Source: Azospirillum soli
GTDB lineage: Bacteria > Pseudomonadota > Alphaproteobacteria > Azospirillales > Azospirillaceae
NCBI RefSeq assembly: GCF_017876165.1
Contig: NZ_JAGINQ010000018.1
Span: forward strand, 54,361-118,360
Length of the DNA stretch: 64,000 bases
Reading direction: 5' to 3'
Positions 18,141 through 28,571 of this stretch are shown here, piece after piece. The notes beneath the pieces were generated by a model. The model worked only from the letters and a program-made list of their open reading frames with translations, ran no database searches and was not told the DNA's origin. Numbering within the stretch: position 1 is the first letter of the stretch; every line of letters begins with the position of its first letter. The translations under genes and the position numbers were made by a program.

Positions 18141-19124
18141 ATGCGCATCGCCGTCGTAGGAGCCGGCGCCGTGGGCGGCGCGCTGGCGGGGTATCTCGCC
18201 GCCACGGACCGGCACGAGGTGTCGCTGCTGGCGCGCGGCGCCCATCTGGCGGCGATCCGCGAAGGCGGGCTGACCGTGCAGACCCCGAAAGGGACGCTGT
18301 CCTGCCGGCCACGGGCCAGCGACGACGCCGACGACCTCGGCCCGCAGGATGTGGTGATCGTCACGGTGAAGGGGCACGGGCTGCCGGCCTTGGCCCCGTC
18401 CTTCCCGGCGCTGTGCGGGCCGGACACGCTGGTGGTGGCGGCGCAAAACGGCATCCCCTGGTGGTATCTGTACGGCGCCGGGGACGGCGTGACGCCGGAG
18501 CCGCTGGAGGTGGTCGATCCCGGCGGCGCCGTCTGGTCGGCCATCGGGCCGGAGCGGGTCGCCGCCTGCGTGATGGAGGTGCTGCCCGCCCGCATCGTCG
18601 AGCCGGGCGTCGTCGCCCACACCGCTATGCCGGTCCTGGCCTTCGGCGCTCCCCGCCCCGGCGACCACGCGGAGAAGCTGGCGGCCCTGGCCGACTCCTT
18701 CAACGCGGCCGGCGCCACCGCCCGCCTGCCCGCCGACATCCGCGTGCCGCTGTGGAGCAAGCTGATGCTGAACATGGCGGTCGGCCCGACCAGCGTGCTG
18801 ACCGGCGCCACCATGGGCGCTATGGAGCAGGCCCCCGGCATGGCCGCCGTTCAGGGCCGGCTGATGCGCGAATGTCTGGATGTGGCCCGCGCCTGGGGCG
18901 TCGATCTGCCCGACGACATCGACGAACGGTTGAGCCGGGGCAGCGGCGTGCCCGGCCACAAGCCATCGATGCTCCAGGATTTCGAGGCGGGACGGAGCAT
19001 GGAGATCGACCCCATCGTGACCGCCGTTCTGGAACTGGCCCGCCGCCGCAGCGTGCCGGTACCGACCATCGAGACTTTGTGGGCAATGACCGCCCTGAAG
19101 GAGCGGGTGGCGCGCGCCGACTGA
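18141..19124 (+). CDS. 2-dehydropantoate 2-reductase (ApbA/PanE) family protein
   Basis: 327 residues. N-terminal Rossmann motif VGAGAVGGALAGYLAA at 5-20, NADPH-side segment LARGAHLAAIREGG, the Lys of TVKGHGLP, and the C-terminal helical domain with KLMLNMAVGPTSVLTGATMG and HKPSMLQDFEAGRSMEIDPI, all typical of the family. PanE reduces a 2-oxo acid with a branched third carbon using NADPH. Here, inside a catabolic operon, it more likely acts on another branched 2-oxo/2-hydroxy acid than in pantothenate synthesis. It follows the TRAP genes by 25 bases. Confidence 0.8.
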   Translation: MRIAVVGAGAVGGALAGYLAATDRHEVSLLARGAHLAAIREGGLTVQTPKGTLSCRPRASDDADDLGPQDVVIVTVKGHGLPALAPSFPALCGPDTLVVAAQNGIPWWYLYGAGDGVTPEPLEVVDPGGAVWSAIGPERVAACVMEVLPARIVEPGVVAHTAMPVLAFGAPRPGDHAEKLAALADSFNAAGATARLPADIRVPLWSKLMLNMAVGPTSVLTGATMGAMEQAPGMAAVQGRLMRECLDVARAWGVDLPDDIDERLSRGSGVPGHKPSMLQDFEAGRSMEIDPIVTAVLELARRRSVPVPTIETLWAMTALKERVARAD

Positions 19125-19174
19125 GCGCGGACGCCACCAGCCCCCTTACAAACCGTTTTCCGGAGAAGACCCTC

Positions 19175-20629
19175 ATGTCCCCCGTCCCCCATTTGATAAC
19201 CAATTTCATCGCCGGTGCGTGGCGTCCAGGCCGCGACCGGCTCGACATCTTCAACCCGTCGGATCTGGACGAGCTGGCCGGGTCTTATTCCCTGGCCGGC
19301 GCCGACGACGTGACGGAAGCGGTGGCCGCCGCCCGCGCCGCTCAGCCGCATTGGCGCGCCGCCACGGTGGAGCAGCGCTCGTTGGTGCTCGACGCCATCT
19401 CCCGCGCGCTGTTCGACCGCAAGGACGAGCTGGCACGCATCGCCGCGACCGAAGGGGGCAAGACCATCCCCGACGCGCTGGGCGAGATCACCCGCGCCGC
19501 CCATCTCGCCCGCTTCTTCGCGGCAGAGGCACTGCGGGCGCCGGGCGAGACGCTCGGCTCGGTCCGGCCGGGGGTCGAGGTGGACGTGACGCGCGAGCCG
19601 GTCGGCGTCATCGGCCTCGTCACGCCCTGGAACTTCCCGGTCGCCACGCCGATGTGGAAGATCGCCCCGGCGCTGGCCTTCGGCAACGCAGTGATCTGGA
19701 AGCCGTCGGAAAAGACCCCCGGCATCTCCATCGCCGTCACCCGTATCATCGCGGAGGCGCTGGAGGCCCACGGCATGCCCGCCGGCCTCTTCAATCTGGT
19801 GATCGGCGCCGGCCCCAACGTCGGCGCCGCCGTGGTCGATGCGGTGGACGCCGTGTCCTTCACCGGGTCAGTCAACACCGGACGGCGCATCGCCGTCCGC
19901 TGCGCGGAACGCATGATCCGCGTCCAGCTTGAGCTGGGCGGCCAGAACCCGCTGGTGGTGCTGGGCGACGCCGACCCGGAGCGCGCCGCCGAGATCGGCG
20001 TCAACAGCGCCTATTTTCACGCCGGCCAGCGCTGCACCGCCACCGGCCGCTTCATCGTCGAGGACTCGATCCACGACGCCTTCGTCGCCGCGATGACGGA
20101 GCGGATGGCGGCGCTGCGCGTCGGCCACGCCCTGCTGCCGGAGACGCAGATCGGCCCGGTCATCGACGAGTTCCAGCTGACCAAGAACCTGCAATACATC
20201 GACACCGGCCTGAACGAGGGCGCCCGGCTGGCGTCCGGCGGCGGGCGGCTGGACCGGCCGACGCGCGGCTGGTTCCTGGCGCCGACCCTGTTCACCGACA
20301 CCAGCAACGCCATGACCATCAACCGGGAGGAGGTGTTCGGCCCGGTCGCCAGCGTCATCCGCGTCAAGGATTACGAGGAGGCCCTGGCCGTCGCCAACGA
20401 CACCGATTACGGCCTGTCGTCGGGCATCATCACCAACTCGATGAAGCACGCCCGCCATTTCCAGGCCAACATCCAGGCCGGCATGACCATGCTGAACCTG
20501 CCGACGGCCGGCGTCGATTATCACGTCCCCTTCGGCGGCCGGAAGATGTCGAGCTACGGCCCGCGCGAGCAGGGACGCTCCGCCATCGAGTTCTACACCA
20601 TCATCAAGACGGCCTATCGCGCGCTGTGA
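19175..20629 (+). CDS. NAD(P)-dependent (semi)aldehyde dehydrogenase
   Basis: 484 residues from the ATG at 19175 (GGAGAAG upstream). Aldehyde dehydrogenase superfamily: FIAGAWRPG start, TPWNFPVATPMWKIAPALAFGN and KPSEKTPG cofactor region, catalytic Glu in LELGGQNPLVV and nucleophile Cys in AGQRCTATGR, then EEVFGPVASVI and the C-terminal PFGGRKMSSYGPREQG. It is near the 2,5-dioxovalerate/succinate-semialdehyde type. If the E1 gene releases an aldehyde, this enzyme could make methylsuccinate from methylsuccinate semialdehyde; that is inference. Confidence 0.82.
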   Translation: MSPVPHLITNFIAGAWRPGRDRLDIFNPSDLDELAGSYSLAGADDVTEAVAAARAAQPHWRAATVEQRSLVLDAISRALFDRKDELARIAATEGGKTIPDALGEITRAAHLARFFAAEALRAPGETLGSVRPGVEVDVTREPVGVIGLVTPWNFPVATPMWKIAPALAFGNAVIWKPSEKTPGISIAVTRIIAEALEAHGMPAGLFNLVIGAGPNVGAAVVDAVDAVSFTGSVNTGRRIAVRCAERMIRVQLELGGQNPLVVLGDADPERAAEIGVNSAYFHAGQRCTATGRFIVEDSIHDAFVAAMTERMAALRVGHALLPETQIGPVIDEFQLTKNLQYIDTGLNEGARLASGGGRLDRPTRGWFLAPTLFTDTSNAMTINREEVFGPVASVIRVKDYEEALAVANDTDYGLSSGIITNSMKHARHFQANIQAGMTMLNLPTAGVDYHVPFGGRKMSSYGPREQGRSAIEFYTIIKTAYRAL

Positions 20630-20658
20630 CGCGAAACCGAAGCCCAGGGAGAGCCTTC

Positions 20659-22121
<1,463 letters not shown>

Positions 22122-22125
<4 letters not shown>

Positions 22126-22976
22126 GCTTCGGTCATCTGAAGGACTGGATCGGCCGGGTGGAGGTGCAGACGGACCGTGCTGCCGCCGCCCCGCTGGCCG
22201 GCCTCGCCGCCACGCTGGACCACGATGCCCCGCCCTGGCCGGTGGGGGAACTGCCGCCGCTCGGCCACTGGCTGCATTTCCTGCCGCGCGCGCCGCAACG
22301 GGAGATCGCCGAGGACGGCCACCCGCACAAGGGCGGCTTCCTGCCGCCTGTGCCGCTGCCACGGCGGATGTGGGCCGGCGGCGACCTGCGCTTCCTGGCG
22401 CCGATCCCACTGGACGCCGAGATGCACCGCACCTCCACCATCGAGGCGGTGGAGCACAAGACCGGCCGGTCGGGCGACATGGTGTTCGTCAGCGTGCTGC
22501 ACGAGATCGCGACCGACGCCGGCGTGGCCATCCGCGAACGGCAGGACATCGTCTATCGCGACGCGGCGAAACCGGGCGAGGCGGCACCGCCCTCCCCCGC
22601 CGGAGCCGATCCCCTGCCCGACGCCGGCTGGAGCCGCGACGTCACCCCCGATCCGGTGCTGCTGTTCCGCTATTCGGCGCTGACCTTCAACGGCCACCGC
22701 ATCCATTACGACCGCCCTTACTGCCGCGAGGTGGAGGGCTATCCGGGACTGGTGGTTCATGGGCCGCTGACCGCGACGCTGCTGATGGATCTGGTGTTGC
22801 GCAACGTCGGCGGACGACGGATCGAGGGTTTCCGCTTCCGCGCCCGCCGGCCGCTGTTCGACACGGCTCCCTTCACCCTGAACGCGGCGGACCGGGGGGA
22901 CGGGCGGATCGAGGCATGGGCCGCCGGCCCCGACGGCGCGGCCGCCATGACCGCCGACGTCGCGGTCGCGTCATGA
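22122..22976 (+). CDS. meh: Mesaconyl-C4-CoA (3-methylfumaryl-CoA) hydratase-like, HTD2/MaoC family
   Basis: 284 residues, double hot-dog hydratase. It starts MSFGHLKDWIGR and has LGHWLHFLPRAP, LPRRMWAGGDLRFLAP, SGDMVFVSVLHEI and the hydratase segment LLFRYSALTFNGHRIHYDRPYCREVEGYPGLVVHGPLTATLL, where the NGHRIHYD His and Asp are the likely catalytic pair. The family includes Chloroflexus Meh and itaconyl-CoA hydratase. Expected reaction: mesaconyl-C4-CoA + water to citramalyl-CoA. It overlaps both neighbours by 4 bases, so lyase and hydratase are tightly coupled. Confidence 0.82.
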
Positions 22977-23851
22977 ACGGGCTGTTTCACGATGGGCGGC
23001 CCCGCCGCAGTTGGCTGTTCACCCCGGCGACCCGACCTGACCGCTTCGACCGTGCCGCGGAATCCGGCACTGATGTGCTGATCATCGACCTGGAAGACGC
23101 GGTGGCGCCCGCCGACAAGGCGGCGGCGCGCGACGCGGCTCTGGCCGCCCTGGCCACGCCGCCCGTCCGGCCGATCCTGCGGGCGCTGCGCATCAACGCG
23201 CCGTCCACCACCGACGGGCTGGAGGATCTGCTGGCGCTGGTGCGCGCTCCAGCGAATGGCCTGCCGGATTGCGTCATCCTGCCGAAGGCCGACAGCGCCG
23301 ACATGATCCGCTGGATCGACGGGTTGCTGGCCGGGGCCGGGAACCCGTTGGCGCTGATCGCGCTGATCGAATCGGCGCGCGGCATCGCGGTGGCGGAGGA
23401 CATCGCCCGCGCCTCGCCCCGGCTGGCCGCGCTGTTCTTCGGGGCCGCCGATCTGTCCGCCGACCTCGGCTGCGCGATGGCTTGGGAGCCGCTGCTGTCG
23501 GCGCGCTCGCGCCTTGTCAACGCGGCGGCCCTGGCTGGCGTCGAGGCGATTGATTCCCCCTTCTTCGCCCTGAACGACCCCGCCGGACTGGAGCGGGAAG
23601 CCGCCGCCGCCCTAGCGCTGGGATTCGGCGCGAAGGCGGCGATCCACCCCGGCCAGATCACCGCCATCAACGCCGCCCTGACCCCAACCGAAGCCGAAAC
23701 CGCTCAGGCCCGCCGCATCGTGGCGGAGAGCACCAAGGGCGTCGCTGTGGTCGATGGCCGCATGATCGACGAAGCGATGGCGCGCAAGGCGCGCCGCATC
23801 CTGTCCCGCGCCGCGAGCGCGGCCCAGCCGCAGAGGGACTGGCCTCCATGA
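22973..23851 (+). CDS. CoA ester lyase (citrate lyase beta / citramalyl-CoA lyase type)
   Basis: 292 residues. HpcH/HpaI-CitE fold: RRSWLFTPATRPDRFDRAAESGTDVLIIDLEDAVAP (Glu and Asp of DLEDAV bind Mg), LRINAP, VILPKADSADMI, ALIESARGIAVAEDIA, FFGAADLSADLG and KAAIHPGQITAIN. Family members cleave malyl-, methylmalyl- or citramalyl-CoA. With Meh before it, cleavage of citramalyl-CoA to acetyl-CoA and pyruvate is the likely job. A four-base overlap joins it to the hydratase gene and another to etfB. Confidence 0.85.
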   Translation: MNGLFHDGRPRRSWLFTPATRPDRFDRAAESGTDVLIIDLEDAVAPADKAAARDAALAALATPPVRPILRALRINAPSTTDGLEDLLALVRAPANGLPDCVILPKADSADMIRWIDGLLAGAGNPLALIALIESARGIAVAEDIARASPRLAALFFGAADLSADLGCAMAWEPLLSARSRLVNAAALAGVEAIDSPFFALNDPAGLEREAAAALALGFGAKAAIHPGQITAINAALTPTEAETAQARRIVAESTKGVAVVDGRMIDEAMARKARRILSRAASAAQPQRDWPP

Positions 23852-24168
23852 AAATCCTCGCCCCGGTCAAGCGGGAGGTCGACTACAACGTGAAGGTTCG
23901 CGTGAAGGCGGACGGTTCGGGCGTTGAGACCGCCAACGTGAAGATGAGCATGAACCCCTTCGACGAGATCGCCGTCGAGGAAGCGGTTCGGTGCAAGGAA
24001 GCCGGCAAGGCTTCGGAGATCATCGTCGTGTCGGTCGGCCCGGCAGCATCGCAGGAGACGTTGCGCACCGCGCTGGCCATGGGTGCGGATCGCGGCATCC
24101 TGGTGCAGACCGAGGCCGAGACCCAGCCGCTGGCCGTCGCCAAGGTGCTCAAGGCGCTGGTCGAGAAG
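23848..24168 (+). pseudogene. etfB: Truncated electron transfer flavoprotein beta subunit
   Basis: The first 107 codons match EtfB closely: MKILAPVKREVDYNVKVRVK, ETANVKMSMNPFDEIAVEEAV, VSVGPAASQETLRTALAMGADR and QPLAVAKVLKALVEK. Intact EtfB is about 249 residues. After KALVEK the frame changes to unrelated sequence and stops at 24264. EtfA is absent. Mcd needs ETF, so this was probably a dedicated or duplicated etfBA pair cut by a rearrangement. The remaining start still overlaps the lyase stop. Confidence 0.85.
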
Positions 24169-24455
24169 GTATCCCTGCACCATACTGGCTGGCACAAAAG
24201 CTACCGAAACTCCCCTGGCACCATCGGCATGGCACCCCACTCAACAAATCAGATGCATGTATAGATGAATTTTAAATTTGTATCCATTGTGGAGCCTATA
24301 TAGCGCCCTCCGGGAAATATCTTCGTTTTCTGTTCGATCGCGCCTGTAATATTTGGCAAATCCCCGCTTTCACGAAAACGTAATCTTGAGAAAATAATAC
24401 TGTCACTGCCTCCTTGTTAGAACGCGGCCAGAAAGCGTTCGAAGCGAGGTTTCCC
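24169..24455. other. Rearrangement junction and AT-rich leader of the phosphonate operon
   Basis: The etfB similarity ends at 24168. The following ~290 bases are clearly richer in A and T (for example TTTTAAATTTG near 24270 and AAAATAATAC near 24393) than anything nearby, and they carry no recognisable gene. The 3' part must hold the phnC promoter. A CTGTCAC half of a Pho box is present at about 24400 without a clear partner. The 5' part may be a relic of the element that truncated etfB. Confidence 0.5.
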
Positions 24456-25316
24456 ATGAATGCCGCCATGCCGACGGACAAGCCCGCCATCAGGGTGAGC
24501 AAGCTCAGCAAGACCTTCAAAGGCTGCAAGGCGCTCGAAACCGTCAGCCTCGACATCGCTCCCGGCGAAATGGTCGCGCTGATCGGCGCCTCGGGCTCGG
24601 GCAAGTCGACCTTGCTGCGGCACCTCGCTGGGCTGGCGTTGGGCGACGACGGCACCGGCAGCGTGGATGTGCTCGGCACGCGTGTCCAATCCCGCGGCCA
24701 GCTCGCCTCCGACATCCGCCGCACCCGCAGCCGGGTCGGCTTTGTCTTCCAGCAATTCAACCTCGTTGGTCGTCTGCCGGTGATGACCAATGTGCTGACC
24801 GGCTCCCTTGGCCGGGTGCCGCTCTGGCGCTCGCTGACCGGCCGCTTCACCACCGAGGAGCGCCGGTTGGCGCTCGACGCTCTGGACCGTGTCGGCATCG
24901 CGGACAAGTCTTGGACGCGTGCCTCCGCCCTGTCGGGCGGGCAGCAGCAGCGCGCGGCCATCGCCCGCACCCTGGTGCAGAAGGCCGAGGTCATCCTGGC
25001 CGATGAGCCGATCGCCTCCCTCGACCCGGTGTCCTCGCGGCGCGTCATGGAGACGCTGGCCCGCATCAACACCGAGGACGGGGTGACCGTGGTGGTGTCG
25101 CTCCATCAAGTCGATTTCGCCATCCGCTATTGCCCGCGCACCATCGCACTGAAGAAGGGTGCGGTGATCTACGACGGCCCTTCGGCTGCCCTCACCCCGT
25201 CGCTGCTCAGGGAGTTGTACGGCAGCCAAGCCGAGGAACTCGGTACCGGCGTGCAAGGGTCGGCCTCCTTCGTCACCGGGCTTCCGTCCGGGCTGGCGCT
25301 GGCCGCCAACGCCTGA
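24456..25316 (+). CDS. phnC: Phosphonate ABC transporter ATP-binding protein
   Basis: 286 residues from the ATG at 24456 (GAGG 8 bases upstream). Walker A GASGSGKST at about 44-52, Q-loop FQQFNLVGRL, signature LSGGQQQRAAIAR, Walker B VILADEPIASLDP and switch His in SLHQVD. LVGRLPVMTNVLTGSLGR is specific to PhnC. It powers uptake of phosphonates with PhnD and PhnE. First gene of phnC-D-E-acetyltransferase-phnN. Confidence 0.93.
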   Translation: MNAAMPTDKPAIRVSKLSKTFKGCKALETVSLDIAPGEMVALIGASGSGKSTLLRHLAGLALGDDGTGSVDVLGTRVQSRGQLASDIRRTRSRVGFVFQQFNLVGRLPVMTNVLTGSLGRVPLWRSLTGRFTTEERRLALDALDRVGIADKSWTRASALSGGQQQRAAIARTLVQKAEVILADEPIASLDPVSSRRVMETLARINTEDGVTVVVSLHQVDFAIRYCPRTIALKKGAVIYDGPSAALTPSLLRELYGSQAEELGTGVQGSASFVTGLPSGLALAANA

Positions 25317-25371
25317 CGCTCTGACCAACGGCCTTCCCCCGGCCGCCCATCCCCCCAGGAGAATCGTCCCC

Positions 25372-26370
25372 ATGAAGATCGCGTCTCTTGCCGCCGCCGC
25401 CCTCCTGGCGGCCGGTTCCGCACTGCCTGCCGCCGCCCAGGAGGCGTTGAACTTCGGCATCATCTCGACCGAGTCGACGCAGCACCTGAAGTCGCAATGG
25501 GAGCCGTTCCTGGAGGCGATGGGCAAGCAGACCGGCCTTGCGGTGAAGCCCTTCTTCGCCTCCGACTACGCCGGCATCATCGAGGGCATGCGCTTCAACA
25601 AGGTGCAGGTCGCCTGGTACGGCAACAAGTCCGCCATGGAGGCGGTCGACCGCTCGAACGGCGAGATTTTCGCGCAGTCCTCCGATCCGGAGGGCAACAA
25701 CGGCTACCATTCCTACATCCTGGCCCAGAAGGACAGCCCGATCAATTCGATCGAGGACATGCTGAAGAACGCCAGCAGCCTGAGCTTCAGCAACGGTGAT
25801 CCCAACTCGACCTCCGGTTACCTGGTACCGGGCTATTACGTGTTCGCCGTGAACGGCGTGGACGACCCGAAGAAGGTCTTCAAGCGGGTGATCAACGCCA
25901 ACCACGAGACCAACGCCATGGCGGTCGCCAACAAGCAGGTGGACGTCGCCACCTGCAACTCCGAGGTGCTGCCGCGCATCCAGGAGCGCCAGCCGGAGAA
26001 GTTCGCGCAGATCAAGGTGATCTGGACCTCGCCGCTGATCCCCTCCGACCCGATCGTCTGGCGCAAGGATCTCGACCAGAACGTCAAGGACAAGCTGAAG
26101 TCCTTCTTCCTCACCTACGGCGTCGCCACGCCGGGCAAGAGCCCCGAGCAGCTCAAGCGGGAGGGCGAGGTGCTCGCCGGCCTGAAGTGGGGCGTGTTCC
26201 GCGAATCCAATGACGACCAGCTCGTGCCGATCCGCCAGCTGGAGCTTTTCAAGGCCCGAACCAAGCTTGAAGCCGACGCGGCCCTGCCGGACGCGGAGAA
26301 GAAGGCCAAGCTGGCGGACATCGACGCCAAACTGGCCGAGCTGAAGACGAAGATGGCCGCCGCCAAGTGA
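25372..26370 (+). CDS. phnD: Phosphonate ABC transporter substrate-binding protein
   Basis: 332 residues with a Sec signal peptide (MKIASLAAAALLAAGSALPAAAQ). The mature protein has FGIISTESTQHLKSQWEPFLE, YAGIIEGMRFNKVQVAWYGNKSA, YHSYILAQKDS and SNGDPNSTSGYLVPGYYVF, the phosphonate-binding loops of PhnD. The C-terminus is a charged, Lys/Ala-rich helix (EKKAKLADIDAKLAELKTK). It is the periplasmic receptor. An intrinsic terminator follows before phnE. Confidence 0.93.
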   Translation: MKIASLAAAALLAAGSALPAAAQEALNFGIISTESTQHLKSQWEPFLEAMGKQTGLAVKPFFASDYAGIIEGMRFNKVQVAWYGNKSAMEAVDRSNGEIFAQSSDPEGNNGYHSYILAQKDSPINSIEDMLKNASSLSFSNGDPNSTSGYLVPGYYVFAVNGVDDPKKVFKRVINANHETNAMAVANKQVDVATCNSEVLPRIQERQPEKFAQIKVIWTSPLIPSDPIVWRKDLDQNVKDKLKSFFLTYGVATPGKSPEQLKREGEVLAGLKWGVFRESNDDQLVPIRQLELFKARTKLEADAALPDAEKKAKLADIDAKLAELKTKMAAAK

Positions 26371-26376
26371 TCCGCA

Positions 26377-26420
26377 CCCCATGAGCCGCTCCCGGCGCCT
26401 TGCGGGGGCGGCTCATGGGG
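26377..26420. other. Long inverted repeat between phnD and phnE
   Basis: A 13-base perfect stem (CCCCATGAGCCGC and its complement) encloses an 18-base loop just after the phnD stop. It has no T tract. It probably protects the 3' end of the phnCD message or works with the terminator that follows. Confidence 0.6.
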
Positions 26421-26433
26421 CCACCCGATCCAC

Positions 26434-26466
26434 AGGGGCGTTGCGGCCGCCGCGGCGCCCCTTTTT
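26434..26466 (+). terminator. Intrinsic terminator inside the phn operon
   Basis: GGGGCG at 26435-26440 pairs with CGCCCC at 26456-26461, the GC-rich loop between them can extend the stem, and TTTTT follows at 26462-26466. It lies 27 bases before the phnE start, so only part of the transcripts that leave phnD should reach phnE and phnN. Confidence 0.6.
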
Positions 26467-26493
26467 CACATCCACGGACTGCGACCCCCCGAC

Positions 26494-27285
26494 ATGACGA
26501 CAACCGACGACGCCCGCCTCCTGCATCCGCCGAGGACGTCGCTCACCAAGCTGGCCGTCTACGGCATCGCCCTCGCCCTGCTGGCCTGGTCGTGGCACGG
26601 CGCGGAGATCCGTCCGGAGATCCTGGTGAAGGACGCCGGCAACATGGCGACCTTCCTGTCCGACTTCTTTCCGCCCAACTTCCGCGATTGGCGCTTCTAC
26701 GTCCAGGAGATGCTGATCACCGTCCAGATCGCCATCTGGGGCACGGTGCTGGCGGTGGTGGCCGCGGTGCCCTTCGGTCTGCTCGCCGCCGAGAACATCG
26801 CGCCGGTCTGGGTGCGGCAGCCTGTGCGTCGGCTCATGGACGCGCTGCGGGCCATCAACGAGATGGTCTTCGCCATGCTGTTCGTCGTCGCGGTCGGCCT
26901 CGGCCCCTTCGCCGGCGTGCTGGCGCTGTTCGTCCACACCACCGGCGTCCTCGCCAAGCTGTTCTCCGAGGCGGTCGAGGCCATCGATCCGCGTCCGGTC
27001 GAGGGAATCCGCGCCACCGGCGCCAACCCGCTGGAAGAAATCGTCTACGGCGTGATTCCCCAGGTGCTGCCGCTGTGGATCAGCTACGCGCTCTACCGTT
27101 TCGAATCGAACGTCCGCTCGGCCTCCGTCGTCGGCATGGTCGGGGCCGGGGGCATCGGCGTCGTGCTGTGGGAGATCATCCGCGGCTTCTACTTCGCCGA
27201 AACCTGCGCGGTGATGATCATCATCGTCGCCACCGTCTCCCTGATCGACGTCGCGTCGGCGCAATTGCGCAAGCTCTTCATCTGA
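26494..27285 (+). CDS. phnE: Phosphonate ABC transporter permease
   Basis: 263 residues, with about six hydrophobic segments. PhnE features: FFPPNFRDWRFYVQEMLITVQIA, VVAAVPFGLLAAENIAP, LMDALRAINEMVFAMLFV, and the EAA-type loop SEAVEAIDPRPVEGIRATGAN that contacts PhnC; VVGMVGAGGIGVVLWEIIRGF closes the domain. A single permease gene is expected to form a homodimer. Confidence 0.93.
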   Translation: MTTTDDARLLHPPRTSLTKLAVYGIALALLAWSWHGAEIRPEILVKDAGNMATFLSDFFPPNFRDWRFYVQEMLITVQIAIWGTVLAVVAAVPFGLLAAENIAPVWVRQPVRRLMDALRAINEMVFAMLFVVAVGLGPFAGVLALFVHTTGVLAKLFSEAVEAIDPRPVEGIRATGANPLEEIVYGVIPQVLPLWISYALYRFESNVRSASVVGMVGAGGIGVVLWEIIRGFYFAETCAVMIIIVATVSLIDVASAQLRKLFI

Positions 27286-27292
27286 GGTTCTC

Positions 27293-27949
27293 ATGCTCAT
27301 CAATTGCGGCTCCGCCTGGGACCCATGGACCGCCGGGCGGCCCATGACCGAGACGCCGGAGATCGATCCCAGCGCCGTGGTGCGGAACTCCGACTTCGGC
27401 CGCTACACCTATCTCGGCCCGCGCTCGGTCGTCGCGAACAGCGAACTGGGCGACTATGGCTACGCCATGGGCGATAATCAGATCGCCCATGCGAGGATCG
27501 GAAAGTTCGCCAACCTCGCCACCGGGGTGCGCATCAACCCGAGCAACCATCCCTGGTGGCGCGCCACCCTGCACCATTTCACCTACCGCTCCGCCTCGCA
27601 TGGCTTCAGCTTGCCCGACGACGAGGAAATCTTCGCATGGCGCCGTGCCGACCAAGTCGTGATCGGCCCCGACGTGTGGATCGGCCACAACGCCATCGTG
27701 ATGCCGGGCGTGACCATCGGTGCCGGCGCCGCCGTCGGTTCCGGCGCAGTGGTGACGAAGGACGTGCCGCCTTTCGCCATCGTCGTCGGCGTGCCGGCGC
27801 GGGTTCTGCGCCCGCGCATCGATGCGCGCACCGCCGAGAAGCTGATGCGCATCGCTTGGTGGGATTGGCCGCGCGAGCGGATTGACGCGGCGCTTGCCGA
27901 TTTCCGCAAACTCGACGCCACGGCCTTTGCCGAGAAGTACGATCAATGA
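27293..27949 (+). CDS. Phosphonate-associated hexapeptide-repeat acetyltransferase
   Basis: 218 residues from the ATG at 27293 (GAGG 5 bases upstream); an ATG at 27344 gives the 201-residue length nearer the family. Left-handed beta-helix repeats (IGPDVWIGHNAIVMPGVTIGAGAAVGSGAVVTKD) and INPSNHPWWRATLHHFTYRS mark the family found only in C-P lyase operons. It may acetylate an aminoalkylphosphonate or a pathway intermediate, the role PhnO has elsewhere; the substrate is not established. Confidence 0.85.
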   Translation: MLINCGSAWDPWTAGRPMTETPEIDPSAVVRNSDFGRYTYLGPRSVVANSELGDYGYAMGDNQIAHARIGKFANLATGVRINPSNHPWWRATLHHFTYRSASHGFSLPDDEEIFAWRRADQVVIGPDVWIGHNAIVMPGVTIGAGAAVGSGAVVTKDVPPFAIVVGVPARVLRPRIDARTAEKLMRIAWWDWPRERIDAALADFRKLDATAFAEKYDQ

Positions 27950-28542
27950 CTGTCCCGCGCCCAATCCCCGCTCCCCTGATTCTGGTGGTCGGGCCGAGCG
28001 GGGCCGGCAAGGACAGCCTGATGGAGGGTGCGCGCCAGCGTTTGGCAGACGACCGCCGCATACACTTCGGTTGCCGTGTCGTGACCCGCCCGGCTCTCGC
28101 CGGGGCCGAGGCGCACGACACGCTGTCTTTGGACGCCTTCGAGCGACGGGAGGCCGACGGCGGGTTCCTGCTGTCCTGGCGGGCGCACGGGCTGGCCTAC
28201 GGTGTGCCGGCGGTGCTCGACGGACTCCGCCGCGATGGGACCACGGTGGTCGTCAACGTGTCCCGCTCGGTCATCGACGAGGCGCGGGTCCGCCTGCGGC
28301 CGGTCGGCGTGATCGTCGTCACCGCCCCGCCGTCTGTGCTGGCCGCGCGCCTCGCCGCGCGCGGGCGTGAGCGCGAGGACGACATCCGGCGGCGGCTGGA
28401 GCGCGCCGTCGCCGCCCAGCCGAGCGGCCGGGACGTGCGCGTGGTGGTCAACGGCGCCGATCTGGATACGGGTGTTGACGCGTTCCTCGCCGCACTCCGG
28501 GACCTCGCGCACATAGGTGTGCCGGCGCCGGCCCTTTCCTGA
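27946..28542 (+). CDS. phnN: Ribose 1,5-bisphosphokinase
   Basis: 198 residues. Guanylate-kinase-like fold: P-loop VVGPSGAGKDSLMEGAR at about 14-30, CRVVTRPALAGAEAHDTLS, FLLSWRAHGLAYGVP and VVNVSRSVIDEAR. PhnN phosphorylates ribose 1,5-bisphosphate to PRPP, the last step of the C-P lyase route. It overlaps the acetyltransferase gene by 4 bases and ends the plus-strand operon. Confidence 0.9.
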   Translation: MTVPRPIPAPLILVVGPSGAGKDSLMEGARQRLADDRRIHFGCRVVTRPALAGAEAHDTLSLDAFERREADGGFLLSWRAHGLAYGVPAVLDGLRRDGTTVVVNVSRSVIDEARVRLRPVGVIVVTAPPSVLAARLAARGREREDDIRRRLERAVAAQPSGRDVRVVVNGADLDTGVDAFLAALRDLAHIGVPAPALS

Positions 28543-28571
28543 CATCGTCCACCGGCAACGGCATTCCACAA

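Noticed and set aside
16466..18841. 791-residue minus-strand frame opposite dctM
   Set aside because: Gln/His/Asp-rich antisense composition, no domain. The plus-strand TRAP and reductase genes are clear.
24390..24420. Pho box upstream of phnC
   Set aside because: Only one CTGTCAC half is visible. The position 11 bases before it does not match, so a PhoB site cannot be claimed.
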